A DNA stretch of 21,252 nt from an uncultured Porphyromonadaceae bacterium (GCA_937921035.1 CALEUL010000053.1:1-21252), one strand, 5' to 3'; shown: positions 1-7,245, numbered from the stretch's first letter. The notes: generated by a model from the sequence alone, not told the origin. Program-made: numbers and translations.

Positions 1-18
1 TAGCCAGTTTAGACTATA

Positions 19-55
19 AAAAGAGACTGTCCAAACTTGTTAGACAGTCTCTTTT
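19..55 (+). terminator. Rho-independent terminator of the gene to the left of the window
   Basis: A perfect 13-bp inverted repeat (left arm 19-31, right arm 43-55) encloses an 11-base loop. The right arm ends in TTTT and the left arm begins with AAAA, so the hairpin could stop transcription from either side. It lies before the promoter at 75-106 and so most likely ends a plus-strand gene upstream of the window, insulating the DUF4301 operon. Confidence 0.8.
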
Positions 56-74
56 ATCTGTCTCCGCATTTTTA

Positions 75-106
75 TTTGCATTATGCGGGGATATTTTGTA
101 ATTTTG
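75..106 (+). promoter_or_regulatory. Bacteroidetes-type sigma-A promoter for the DUF4301-gmk-nadD operon
   Basis: TTTG at 75-78 is followed after 20 bases by TAATTTTG at 99-106. This matches the Bacteroides -33/-7 consensus (TTTG, 19-21 bases, TAnnTTTG). The expected start of transcription is near 113, giving a leader of about 25 bases before the ATG at 139. Confidence 0.8.
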
Positions 107-138
107 AAATCACGAAAAATCACTAAAACACATATATC

Positions 139-1671
139 ATGGCTAACTTTACCGCCGCCGATCTCGAACAGCTCTGTTCGAAAGGCATCAGCAAAGAAAC
201 CGTTGAGGCTCAGCTTCATCGTTTCGAAACAGGATTCCCGTATCTCACAATCGATTCGCCCGCTTCTGTCGGCAACGGCATTCTGCCTGTCGACGATGCA
301 ATGAAGCAGCAGTGCCTGGAGCGCTGGCAGCGTTTCCTTAATGACGGCGGCGACGTGCTCAAGTTCGTTCCTGCTTCCGGTGCGGCATCGCGCATGTTCA
401 AGGCCCTCTTTGCCTTTGTAAACGGTACCGACGACAAGCCCGCCGAGGGCAGTCCCGTGGCACAGCTGGTGGAGCATATTGGTGATTTCGCTTTCTACGG
501 GCAGCTCAAGGAAGTTACCGCGAAGCTCTATGGCAGGACTCCTGAGGAACTCTCTGCCGAAGGTCGTTTCAAAGACCTCGTGGGCGCTATAATTCTGCCC
601 GAGGGCATGAACTACGGTCAGCTGCCAAAAGCTCTCCTCACTTTCCACCGCTACACCGACGGCGTGCGCACAGCTCTCGAGGAACAGCTTGCCGAAGGCG
701 CGCAGACTGCTGCCTCCAAGGGTGGCAAAGTGAAACTGCACTTCACCGTTTCCTCCAATCACCGCACGCTGTTCGAGGAGAAAATCGCCGAAGCAGTTCC
801 CGCTATGGAGAAACGTTACGGTGTGAAGTACGACATTTCACTGTCGGAACAGAAACCGTCCACCGACACCATCGCCGTTACCCCGGACAACGAACTGTTC
901 CGCGACGACGCCGGTAAACTCGTCTTCCGTCCCGGTGGACACGGTGCGCTTATCGAAAACCTCAACGACGTCAACGCCGACGTTGTATTTATCAAGAATA
1001 TCGACAATATCGTGGGCGACGCACATCGCAAGGATACCATCGAGTACAAGAAGTTCGTTGGCGGTCTCCTGCTCCTTGTGCGCGACCGCATGGCCGAACT
1101 GGAGGCTGCGCTGGCTTCCGGCCCCGACACCGCCACTATCGACGCCGCCACGGCCTTCTGCGAGCAGATTCTCTTTACCCGCTGCGAGGCAATCCAGCCT
1201 TCATGCGATCCCGCCGTCCGCCGCGACAACCTTCTCGCTATCTTCCGTCGTCCCCTGCGCGTCTGCGGCATGGTGCGCAACGAAGGCGAACCCGGCGGTG
1301 GCCCGTACAACGCATGGTCGTCCGACGGCTCTACCGTTGCTCCGCAGATTCTCGAATCAACGCAGATAGACCTCTCGAAGCCCGAGAACGCCGAGATGAT
1401 GAAAAAGGCTGGTTACTTCAACCCCGTAGATCTCGTTTGCTACCTCAAGGACTTCTCCGGCAATGCATATGACCTTCCAAAATATGTAGACCCGCAGACA
1501 GGTTTCATATCCTCGAAATCGGCCGGCGGACGCGACCTGAGGGCCCTGGAGCTGCCGGGCCTCTGGAACGGAGCCATGAGCAACTGGAACACCGTGTTTG
1601 TGGAAGTGCCCGCATCAACGTTCAACCCCGTCAAGACGGTGAACGACCTTCTGCGCCCCGCGCACCAGTGA
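139..1671 (+). CDS. DUF4301 family protein, probable UDP-sugar-pyrophosphorylase-like nucleotidyltransferase
   Basis: The 510-residue protein has the look and length of the Bacteroidetes DUF4301 family, whose function I do not know to be established. Visible motifs suggest a GT-A type nucleotidyltransferase: PASGAASRM at residues 78-86 resembles the nucleotide-binding loop, HFTVSSNH at 201-208 resembles the 'MTS' strand of UDPGP enzymes, SEQ at 236-238 resembles their F-x-Q segment, PGGHG at 265-269 matches their P-x-GHG/GNG motif, and NIDN at 287-290 matches their N-x-DN metal site. A glycine-rich segment follows near residues 377-385. There is no signal peptide, so it is probably cytoplasmic. 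It is the first gene after the promoter at 75-106 and precedes gmk by 24 bases. The family call is fairly sure; the enzymatic reading is inference from motif order, and the substrate is unknown. Confidence 0.8.
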   Translation: MANFTAADLEQLCSKGISKETVEAQLHRFETGFPYLTIDSPASVGNGILPVDDAMKQQCLERWQRFLNDGGDVLKFVPASGAASRMFKALFAFVNGTDDKPAEGSPVAQLVEHIGDFAFYGQLKEVTAKLYGRTPEELSAEGRFKDLVGAIILPEGMNYGQLPKALLTFHRYTDGVRTALEEQLAEGAQTAASKGGKVKLHFTVSSNHRTLFEEKIAEAVPAMEKRYGVKYDISLSEQKPSTDTIAVTPDNELFRDDAGKLVFRPGGHGALIENLNDVNADVVFIKNIDNIVGDAHRKDTIEYKKFVGGLLLLVRDRMAELEAALASGPDTATIDAATAFCEQILFTRCEAIQPSCDPAVRRDNLLAIFRRPLRVCGMVRNEGEPGGGPYNAWSSDGSTVAPQILESTQIDLSKPENAEMMKKAGYFNPVDLVCYLKDFSGNAYDLPKYVDPQTGFISSKSAGGRDLRALELPGLWNGAMSNWNTVFVEVPASTFNPVKTVNDLLRPAHQ

Positions 1672-1695
1672 TTATTCATAACCAAAATTTATCTG

Positions 1696-2280
1696 ATGGA
1701 TAAAGGAAAAATAATAGTGATTGCCGCACCGTCAGGGTGCGGCAAATCAACTATCATAAACGGCATAATGGAGCCGGGCGACCTTAACCTCGGTTTTGCC
1801 GTTTCGGCTACCACCCGTCCCCCGCGTCCCGGCGAGGCCGACGGTGTGAACTATTATTTCATGACCGAAGATGCGTTCCGCGACGCTATCGCCGAAAATC
1901 TGTTTGTGGAGTACGAGGAAGTATATCCCGGACGTTTCTACGGCACTCTGCGCTCCGAGGTCGAACGCATCACTTCCGAAGGACATAACATTATTCTCGA
2001 TATCGATGTTAACGGTGCCTTGGGCGTAAAACAGCTTTATGGCGATGATGCGATAACAATATTCATCGAACCGCCGTCCCTCGAGGTGCTCCGCAGCCGT
2101 CTGGAAAGCCGCGGAACCGAAAGTCCCGAGGTGATAGACGTTCGCATCGACCGCGCCGCTTACGAACTCTCGCGTGCGCCCGAATTCGACCGCCGTATAG
2201 TAAACGACAACCTCGCCGAAGCCGTCAGGCAGACGCACGACCTTGTGCAGGCATTTACCGAGTTAGGCAAACTTTGCTGA
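1696..2280 (+). CDS. gmk: Guanylate kinase
   Basis: Guanylate kinase phosphorylates GMP (and dGMP) to the diphosphate with ATP, an essential cytoplasmic step in making GTP. The 194-residue protein has the P-loop APSGCGKST at residues 11-19, the GMP-binding segment SATTRPPRPGE near 36-46 followed by GVNYYF, and the LDIDVNGA strand near 96-103. The length is normal for the family (about 185-210). The start at ATG 1696 puts the P-loop at the usual distance from the N terminus. It is followed after only 5 bases by nadD, a neighbour pairing that I recall from other Bacteroidetes, and it belongs to the operon starting near 113. Confidence 0.95.
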   Translation: MDKGKIIVIAAPSGCGKSTIINGIMEPGDLNLGFAVSATTRPPRPGEADGVNYYFMTEDAFRDAIAENLFVEYEEVYPGRFYGTLRSEVERITSEGHNIILDIDVNGALGVKQLYGDDAITIFIEPPSLEVLRSRLESRGTESPEVIDVRIDRAAYELSRAPEFDRRIVNDNLAEAVRQTHDLVQAFTELGKLC

Positions 2281-2285
2281 ACTGT

Positions 2286-2861
2286 ATGGAAACAATAGGT
2301 ATCTTGGGCGGTTCTTTCAATCCCGTGCACATCGGACACATGATGCTGGCTTCGTACCTCACCCAGTGGGGGTATGTGGACAAGGTGTGGCTCACTCTTT
2401 CGCCGAGGAATCCTCTGAAAGACGCCGCTAATCTTCTGCCGGACACAAAACGACAGGCTATGCTCTCGATTGCGGCTAAAGGTGCGACCGACATCGATAT
2501 CTGCGACATTGAACTCAGCATGCCACGTCCGTCATATACCATCAACACACTCGACGCTCTCCGGGACCTTTATCCCGACACGCGCTTCAAGCTCGTTATC
2601 GGAAGCGACAACTGGCTGCTGTTCGACCGCTGGAAGGAACCGCACAGAATTCTCGATGAATACGGCGTAATGGTTTACCTGCGTCCCGGATATCCCGTGG
2701 AAAAGCGTTCGGTGGAGGGTCTGGAGGTCGTGGATGCCCCGCAGGCATACGTTTCCAGCACTTTCGTGCGCATGGCAATTGCCAAAGGTAAGAACATGAG
2801 TTATTTCCTGCCCGTTGGTGTGTACAAATACATTATTGACAACAAACTGTATCGCCAGTAG
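2286..2861 (+). CDS. nadD: Nicotinate-nucleotide adenylyltransferase
   Basis: NadD joins nicotinate mononucleotide and ATP to make deamido-NAD, a late step of NAD synthesis in the cytoplasm. The 191-residue protein shows the nucleotidyltransferase signature GGSFNPVHIGH at residues 8-18, the SDNW segment typical of the family in the middle, and a C-terminal VSSTFVR motif standing for the ISSTxxR phosphate-binding site. I chose ATG 2286 rather than the in-frame TTG at 2274, because 2286 leaves a 5-base gap after the gmk stop and places the signature near the N terminus as in homologues. It is co-transcribed with gmk. Confidence 0.94.
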   Translation: METIGILGGSFNPVHIGHMMLASYLTQWGYVDKVWLTLSPRNPLKDAANLLPDTKRQAMLSIAAKGATDIDICDIELSMPRPSYTINTLDALRDLYPDTRFKLVIGSDNWLLFDRWKEPHRILDEYGVMVYLRPGYPVEKRSVEGLEVVDAPQAYVSSTFVRMAIAKGKNMSYFLPVGVYKYIIDNKLYRQ

Positions 2862-2884
2862 AAAACGCCGGCGACAAATATTAT

Positions 2885-3430
2885 ATGGAAGACAGCAACA
2901 TCTCTCCGCAGGCCATCAGCCTTGCCGGACTCTCGGTAGAATTCTGCAAGGTGCTTGCGCAGCCTCATGAGCACGAGCCTCAGGCGTTCGTGCGCGAGTG
3001 TCTGCGGTATATCCCGAGAATATATATCGGTATAGCCGACGTTAAACCGTACATAGGCGACGACGGCGAGTCGTACGATGAATACGGCGCCGAAGCGATA
3101 ATGGACAGCGTCAACGAGGAGCAGTACGATATGGTGCGCGAGGGTATAGCCGCCGTTCTCGGCGAATATGATGTATACCTCGATACCCCCGTTCAGGACA
3201 TGCGCTTCAGCGATACGCCCGTCGGTGTTTCGCTGGCCGAGCAGCTGGCCGATATCTTTCAGGCTCTCGGCAATTTCGCCGCTACCGTTGGTGCCGCCGA
3301 TTCCGAGGCGCTGCCCGATATCCTCGCCGATCTGAAATCTCGTTTCCGCAACTATCTTTCCGAAACCTTATGTTCGGCACTCCGTGCCGCAAACATGCTT
3401 TATCAATCGCAAGCTCTTTTGAACGAATGA
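2885..3430 (+). CDS. DUF5063 domain-containing protein
   Basis: This 181-residue acidic protein resembles the Bacteroidetes DUF5063 family; I know no function for it. It has no signal peptide or membrane helix and looks like a soluble, mostly helical cytoplasmic protein. Conserved-looking stretches are the RECLRYIPRIYIG segment near residues 38-50 and the acidic segment with YDEYGAEA around 63-70, followed by predicted helices to the end. The start ATG 2885 lies 23 bases after nadD. Its stop overlaps the start of the aminopeptidase gene (ATGA at 3427-3430), so the two are probably translationally coupled. The family assignment comes from memory of the pattern and is moderately sure. Confidence 0.7.
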   Translation: MEDSNISPQAISLAGLSVEFCKVLAQPHEHEPQAFVRECLRYIPRIYIGIADVKPYIGDDGESYDEYGAEAIMDSVNEEQYDMVREGIAAVLGEYDVYLDTPVQDMRFSDTPVGVSLAEQLADIFQALGNFAATVGAADSEALPDILADLKSRFRNYLSETLCSALRAANMLYQSQALLNE

Positions 3431-4716
3431 ATCACATCACCGACCTTTTGAACTTTATGGACCGATCGCCCGTGAATTTCTGGGCGGTCGATACATGCCG
3501 CAATCTGCTCGAAAGCGCAGGTTTCCGCGAACTCGATATGCGCGACAACTGGACGCTCGCTGCCGGCGACCGCCGATATGTCGTGCAGAACGGTTCTGCT
3601 GTTTTTGCTTTTATTGTCGGCTCGGATGGCCCTGGTGCCGCTTTCGATATCATCGCCGCGCACAGCGATTCTCCCGGATTCCGTCTCAAACCCAACTGCG
3701 CTATTCGTTGCGAGGGCGGAACCGTGAAGCTGAACACCGAAGTGTACGGCGGACCGATATTGTACACCTGGTTCGATCGTCCCCTCTCCGTTGCCGGACG
3801 TGTGGCCCTGCGTGGCAAAGACCCTTTGCGCCCGGACCTAAGGCTCATGCGGGTGGATCGGCCTCTGTTGGTGATTCCCCATCTCGCAATCCATTTCAAC
3901 CGCTCTGTTAACGACGGTAACAAACTTTCCAGGCAGAAGGACATGCTTCCGGTGGTGGCTTTGGACTGCAACGATGCTGCTGGCATTATTCCTGCTGTCA
4001 TTTCGCAGACACTTGATGTAGACCCCGCTGAGATTCTGGATTACGACCTGTCGCTCTACAGCTGTCAGCCTGCCGCTACTGTTGGCCTTGAGAACGAAAT
4101 GGTGATGAGCGGGCGTCTCGACGACCTGAGCATGGTACATGCCGCGCTCACTGCTATGATTGCCGCAGCCGACAAGCCTTCCGGGCATACACGCGTCCTT
4201 GCCGTATTCGATAACGAGGAAACCGGTTCCGGTACTAAGCAGGGTGCCGGTTCGCCAATCCTGGAGCATATTTTCCGCCGTATCAATGCTTGTCTCGGCG
4301 GAATGGAGCAGGATTTCATTCGTTCGGTGGCTGCCTCGTTCATGGTTTCGGCCGACAATGCTCACGGGCTACATCCGAACTATCCCGAGAAGTTCGATCC
4401 CACAAACCATCCTCTGCTGGGTGGTGGCCCATGTATAAAGGTGAACGCCAACTGCAAGTATATGACCGACGCCGACAGCGCTGCTGCTTTCAGGCGCGTA
4501 TGCGAACTTGCCGGTGTTCCTTGCCAGAGTTTTGTGAACCACAGCGATTCTGCTGGTGGTTCTACTCTCGGAAATATCCTTACTTCGCAGCTCCCTCTGC
4601 GGGGTGTGGATATGGGCGCCCCTCTCTGGGCTATGCATTCGTGTTGCGAGACCGCTTCGGCCGACGACCACATCAGCACAATAAAAGCTTTTACAACATT
4701 CTACAGTCTGTATTAA
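3427..4716 (+). CDS. M18 family metallo-aminopeptidase
   Basis: This 429-residue protein is an M18 aminopeptidase, a cytoplasmic dodecameric two-zinc enzyme removing N-terminal, often acidic, residues from peptides. Zinc and catalytic motifs are visible in order: AAHSDSPGFRLKP (His79 and Asp81 as metal and catalytic residues), DNEETGSGTKQGA near 260-275 (the catalytic Glu-Glu pair), SADNAHGLHPNYPEK near 310-325, and the C-terminal MHSCCE carrying the last zinc-ligand His. The length fits the family (420-480). I chose ATG 3427, inside an ATGA overlap with the DUF5063 stop; an upstream in-frame start at 3370 would sit within that gene. It closes with an 7-base gap before the DUF2807 gene. Confidence 0.93.
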   Translation: MNHITDLLNFMDRSPVNFWAVDTCRNLLESAGFRELDMRDNWTLAAGDRRYVVQNGSAVFAFIVGSDGPGAAFDIIAAHSDSPGFRLKPNCAIRCEGGTVKLNTEVYGGPILYTWFDRPLSVAGRVALRGKDPLRPDLRLMRVDRPLLVIPHLAIHFNRSVNDGNKLSRQKDMLPVVALDCNDAAGIIPAVISQTLDVDPAEILDYDLSLYSCQPAATVGLENEMVMSGRLDDLSMVHAALTAMIAAADKPSGHTRVLAVFDNEETGSGTKQGAGSPILEHIFRRINACLGGMEQDFIRSVAASFMVSADNAHGLHPNYPEKFDPTNHPLLGGGPCIKVNANCKYMTDADSAAAFRRVCELAGVPCQSFVNHSDSAGGSTLGNILTSQLPLRGVDMGAPLWAMHSCCETASADDHISTIKAFTTFYSLY

Positions 4717-4723
4717 TCGCATT

Positions 4724-5515
4724 ATGAAGAAAACTGGATTTATCGCAGCCCTCCTTGCCTGCCTCCTTGTTTCGTTTGCCGCTGTGGCAAAGGAGAGGGT
4801 TTCAAAAAAAGAGCAGGAAAAAATTGTTACCCGAGAGATTGCCGTCGGAGACTTCGACGCCATCCTTACCCACGGTATAAGTGTTTCGCTCGCCTATGGC
4901 GACAACAACGGTAAGGCGCTCCTTTCGGCGCCCGCAAGTAAAATCGAAAAGGTGAATATATCCGTCAAGGACGGTAAACTCGAAATTTCGGTGAACAACT
5001 CTATCAAACTAAAGAACAACGACGATTTCATGCTCACTCTTTCGGGCAAGGTGCGCTCCATCGAGGCTACTTCATCCGCAAAAGTCAAGGTGAATCTCAT
5101 GGACGCCGACGAGGTTAGCCTATATGCTCGCACTTCCGCAAAGGTTACGGTGGATACCATACGCGCCCGAGAGCTGGACGCCGAAACATATACCTCTGGC
5201 AACATCACTGTCTGGAAAGCTTATTGCTCCAAGGAATTCGAGGCTCAGACGCAGAGCAGTGGCTGTATCGACATGCAGTACATCGAGACTCCGGAAGCAA
5301 GGCTGAAGGCATATAGCTCCGGCGATCTCAATATATATTCCGGTACTGCCGACATTCTGATTGCCGACGCATATACAGCGGGTAAGATCGATATCCGTGC
5401 CAAGGTGAAGGAGGGTAGTGCCAATGCACGCACGGCAGCCAAAATCCGTTGCCCTCGCAACTTCTCCATCAAGAGCAGCACTGCCGGATCTGTGGAAACA
5501 AACCTCAACGACTAA
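4724..5515 (+). CDS. Secreted head-GIN domain protein (DUF2807)
   Basis: The 263-residue product begins with a classic signal peptide (MKKTG, a hydrophobic core through about residue 19, then AVAKE), so it is exported. The remainder has the DUF2807 'head GIN' pattern: short repeating beta-strand units rich in S, T, K and G, such as LSGKVRSIEATSSAKVKV and YSSGDLNIYSG, expected to fold into a right-handed beta-helix. Such proteins are common in Bacteroidetes; roles at the cell surface or in adhesion have been proposed but are not firmly known. It has no lipobox cysteine and no visible sorting domain. It is the last gene of the operon, followed by the hairpin at 5535-5576. Confidence 0.85.
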   Translation: MKKTGFIAALLACLLVSFAAVAKERVSKKEQEKIVTREIAVGDFDAILTHGISVSLAYGDNNGKALLSAPASKIEKVNISVKDGKLEISVNNSIKLKNNDDFMLTLSGKVRSIEATSSAKVKVNLMDADEVSLYARTSAKVTVDTIRARELDAETYTSGNITVWKAYCSKEFEAQTQSSGCIDMQYIETPEARLKAYSSGDLNIYSGTADILIADAYTAGKIDIRAKVKEGSANARTAAKIRCPRNFSIKSSTAGSVETNLND

Positions 5516-5534
5516 AAGATTAAGGAACTAAAGC

Positions 5535-5576
5535 GACATAAGAACAGAAGTCCTCGGAGGCTTCTGTTCTTATGTC
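5535..5576 (+). terminator. Strong hairpin terminator after the DUF2807 gene
   Basis: A perfect 16-bp inverted repeat (5535-5550 with 5561-5576) carries a 10-base apex that can pair a further CCT/AGG. TTTATTATA follows on the plus strand. It lies 20 bases after the stop of the DUF2807 gene and ends the 139-5515 operon. Being symmetric, it may also act on read-through from rpmH. Confidence 0.85.
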
Positions 5577-5606
5577 TTTATTATACTCTCCTCATTCTTT
5601 TGGGCA

Positions 5607-5631
5607 CAAAAAAAGCCGCCAATAGGCGGCT
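5607..5631 (-). terminator. Rho-independent terminator of rpmH
   Basis: Read on the minus strand, AGCCGCC, a four-base loop and GGCGGCT form a 7-bp GC-rich stem followed by a run of seven T. It begins 18 bases after the rpmH stop codon and is a textbook intrinsic terminator. Confidence 0.9.
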
Positions 5632-5649
5632 GTACGTTAAAAGAGGCTA

Positions 5650-5805
5650 TTATTTGCCACCGATGTGATCGGAAACAGTCAGCGACAGACGGCCTTTGGC
5701 ACGACGGCGGGCAAGTACTTTGCGGCCATTCGGGGTTGCCATTCTTTCACGGAAGCCGTGCTTGTTAACTCTCTTACGGTTAGAAGGTTGGAATGTTCTT
5801 TTCAT
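5650..5805 (-). CDS. rpmH: 50S ribosomal protein L34
   Basis: This short gene encodes the 51-residue L34 protein of the large ribosomal subunit. The sequence starts MKRTFQPSNRKR, continues with the KHGFRERMATPNGRKVLARR core and ends SLTVSDHIGGK. The N-terminal two thirds are nearly invariant among bacteria, so the call is secure although the gene is very small. It stands alone with its own promoter (5849-5880) and terminator (5607-5631). The partners found next to it in many bacteria (rnpA, dnaA) are absent here. Confidence 0.97.
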   Translation of the reverse strand: MKRTFQPSNRKRVNKHGFRERMATPNGRKVLARRRAKGRLSLTVSDHIGGK

Positions 5806-5848
5806 TGCCTTATGTGATTTTCAATTTATTTTCGTACGTTTCGGAGTG

Positions 5849-5880
5849 CAAATTTAGGCATTTTTTGTCAAGTCTGCAAA
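5849..5880 (-). promoter_or_regulatory. Bacteroidetes-type promoter for rpmH
   Basis: On the minus strand TTTG (5880-5877) is followed after 20 bases by TAAATTTG (5856-5849). This is a full match to the -33/-7 consensus. The leader to the rpmH ATG at 5805 would be about 35-40 bases. Confidence 0.82.
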
Positions 5881-5911
5881 TTTCACTATCCAAAATCGGA
5901 AATTTGATAAG

Positions 5912-5935
5912 ATTTTCATCGAAATTTTCATCGAA
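5912..5935. repeat. Tandem duplication of a 12-bp unit upstream of the rpmH promoter
   Basis: Two perfect head-to-tail copies of ATTTTCATCGAA occupy 5912-5923 and 5924-5935. They lie in the AT-rich gap between the stop at 5991 and the rpmH promoter, roughly 32-55 bases upstream of its -33 element. They may be a regulator site or an upstream activating element, or simply a replication-slippage duplication. Confidence 0.7.
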
Positions 5936-5990
5936 AAGGCAGCGAAAAATTATGTTGGCGGCATCCTGCTTGGGAAGCTGCGCTTTTTTG

Positions 5991-6275
5991 TCATTTCTTT
6001 TTGCGGCGCAGGAAGGGGAGGACGAGACGGATAATCTTGAAGGCGAACAAGCCGTATTCGGCAACAGAAAAAACACTGCTCACGCGCGAAAATATGGAGT
6101 TGCTACCTCCGAAGATGGGTGCGCTTGTCTTCATGGCCTCTATCTGGGCCGACATCTTGAATTTCTGTATTTCCATGCGCGCCTGCACAAGTGTGCGCCG
6201 CATGCGCATCTCGTCGAGTGTCATTCCGCCCCATTGGGGGCCGGTTGCCTGCGGATAGGGGGGGAGTTTAAGCAT
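5991..6275 (-). CDS. Small basic membrane-associated protein, YqjK-like by position and layout
   Basis: I do not recognise a named family. From ATG 6275 the product has 94 residues. A proline-rich start is followed by a charged helix (TLDEMRMRRTLVQARMEIQ, residues 17-35), a serine-rich middle, a moderately hydrophobic segment near 70-88 and a basic tail RRKKK. I chose ATG 6275, which overlaps the stop of the holin-like gene (ATGCTTAA), over 6329, which would lie deep inside that gene. E. coli YqjK, about 100 residues and downstream of the YqjD and YqjE genes, has the same plan: N-terminal RR/Q-rich helix, then a hydrophobic stretch and basic end. That likeness is visual only. Confidence 0.65.
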   Translation of the reverse strand: MLKLPPYPQATGPQWGGMTLDEMRMRRTLVQARMEIQKFKMSAQIEAMKTSAPIFGGSNSIFSRVSSVFSVAEYGLFAFKIIRLVLPFLRRKKK

Positions 6276-6666
6276 TTCCTTCGGTGGTTGAATGGTTAGC
6301 GGAAGGTGTTTCGTCGGTAGGGGCGTCAAGCATCATCGAGCTGATAAATCGAGCTATCGGATTGATAAGTATGCTCTTGCGCGCAAGGTATAGCACTACG
6401 CCTAAAATAACGTAGAAGCCTGATACGATCGTGAATCCTGCGAGGGGGCCAAAGACATTGGCGAGTAATAGGCTCAGAACAATGGACATAAACACCATTG
6501 CTATGGTTATCACAATTGTGAGCAGGAGAAACAGCGCTGCCGCTGATACCAGGCGCGTTATCTTCTCCGCTACGTTCAGTCGGGTATCTTCTATCAGCAG
6601 ACTGATATAGCGGCTGACGGTGTTTAGAAGCGATTTCACGCCCGTTGAAGGTTCTGTTTGAGGCAT
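6268..6666 (-). CDS. Phage holin family (holin_3_6/YqjE-like) membrane protein
   Basis: The 132-residue product from ATG 6666 has an N-terminal amphipathic segment (VSRYISLLIEDTRLNVAEKI), then two hydrophobic helices at about residues 41-68 and 73-94, and a polar C-terminal tail. This is the layout of the holin_3_6 family that includes E. coli YqjE. Despite the family name, members are usually chromosomal inner-membrane proteins and not lysis proteins. A longer reading from 6714 is possible, but its first 16 residues are unlike the family. It sits between the YtxH-like genes and a small basic protein, overlapping the latter by 8 bases. Its exact function is unknown. Confidence 0.78.
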   Translation of the reverse strand: MPQTEPSTGVKSLLNTVSRYISLLIEDTRLNVAEKITRLVSAAALFLLLTIVITIAMVFMSIVLSLLLANVFGPLAGFTIVSGFYVILGVVLYLARKSILINPIARFISSMMLDAPTDETPSANHSTTEGNA

Positions 6667-6757
6667 AGTGTGAACGTAGATAAACCCTCCGGGAGCAACC
6701 CGCTGTACGCGCAATCACTCGTCCGGAAGGGCATGAGTCAGGGATTTTTGCTTGCTG

Positions 6758-6967
6758 TTATTTTGTTTTGATATCCGCAGACTGGTCTTCTACCTGAGTG
6801 GCTATCATTTCAACGAGCTCGTCGATATCATCGGCTGCTATGATGCCTTTTTTCTGTAGAATGATACGGATGCGGGCACGCAGTTCCTCTCCGGTTACGG
6901 GGGTAAGGAGGGCTGTGGCGGCGGCGCCTATGGCGGCGCCGGCTAAAAAAGTGAGTAAGCCTTTCAT
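6758..6967 (-). CDS. YtxH-like small membrane protein, second copy
   Basis: This 69-residue protein has a single N-terminal glycine/alanine-rich membrane helix (LLTFLAGAAIGAAATALLTP, residues 4-23), then the TGEELRARI segment characteristic of YtxH-type proteins, and an acidic amphipathic tail. It is a paralogue of the product of 6986-7189: both begin MKGL, both place a glycine-zipper helix first and both follow it with a Pro/Gly turn and a charged helix. The gap to that gene is 18 bases, so they are co-transcribed. YtxH proteins have been linked to stress in Firmicutes, but their biochemical role is not established. Confidence 0.8.
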   Translation of the reverse strand: MKGLLTFLAGAAIGAAATALLTPVTGEELRARIRIILQKKGIIAADDIDELVEMIATQVEDQSADIKTK

Positions 6968-6985
6968 CGGAATGGGTATGCTTTG

Positions 6986-7189
6986 TTATTTCACTTCCTT
7001 GATTTCTTCGGCAATCTGGTCGGCAAGGCTGTTCAGTTCGTGATCCTTGATTCCGGGTACGTGCGAGCGGATGAAGCCTTTGATTGCATCGCGGGTTTCG
7101 CTGCCTTTCTGGGGGGCGAGAAGAAGAGCGGTCGCTGCACCTACAAGTGCGCCGCCAAGAGCGGCGATTACGATTGGAAGTCCTTTCAT
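6986..7189 (-). CDS. YtxH-like small membrane protein, first copy
   Basis: This 67-residue protein carries a glycine-zipper membrane helix (residues 6-26, with GGALVGAATALLLAP) followed by QKGSETRDAI and an amphipathic acidic helix ending EEIKEVK. The pattern LLLAP-x-x-G-x-E-x-R is the YtxH hallmark. It is the promoter-proximal gene of the minus-strand cluster 7189-5991, with a TAnnTTTG element at 7238-7245. It probably sits in the inner membrane with its charged helix in the cytoplasm. It is the paralogue of the next gene. Confidence 0.82.
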   Translation of the reverse strand: MKGLPIVIAALGGALVGAATALLLAPQKGSETRDAIKGFIRSHVPGIKDHELNSLADQIAEEIKEVK

Positions 7190-7237
7190 GTCTTGTTGTA
7201 TTTTAAGTTTATATTATTGTTTACTCCTATAACATCA

Positions 7238-7245
7238 CAAAGGTA
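7238..7245 (-). promoter_or_regulatory. Probable -7 element for the YtxH/holin cluster
   Basis: TACCTTTG on the minus strand fits TAnnTTTG and lies about 50 bases before the ATG at 7189. No TTTG is found at the proper distance upstream; the nearest is too far away. It is therefore a partial promoter or one that needs an activator. Confidence 0.5.

Noticed and set aside
816..1310. 164-codon minus-strand frame within the DUF4301 gene
   Set aside because: Its product is Arg/Ser-rich with no motif, and it is covered by a clear coding gene on the plus strand.
6268..6666. Possible prophage lysis cassette because of the holin-family protein
   Set aside because: No endolysin, structural, integrase or attachment sequence is nearby, and this holin family is mostly chromosomal (YqjE-like). 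A prophage remnant is not supported.
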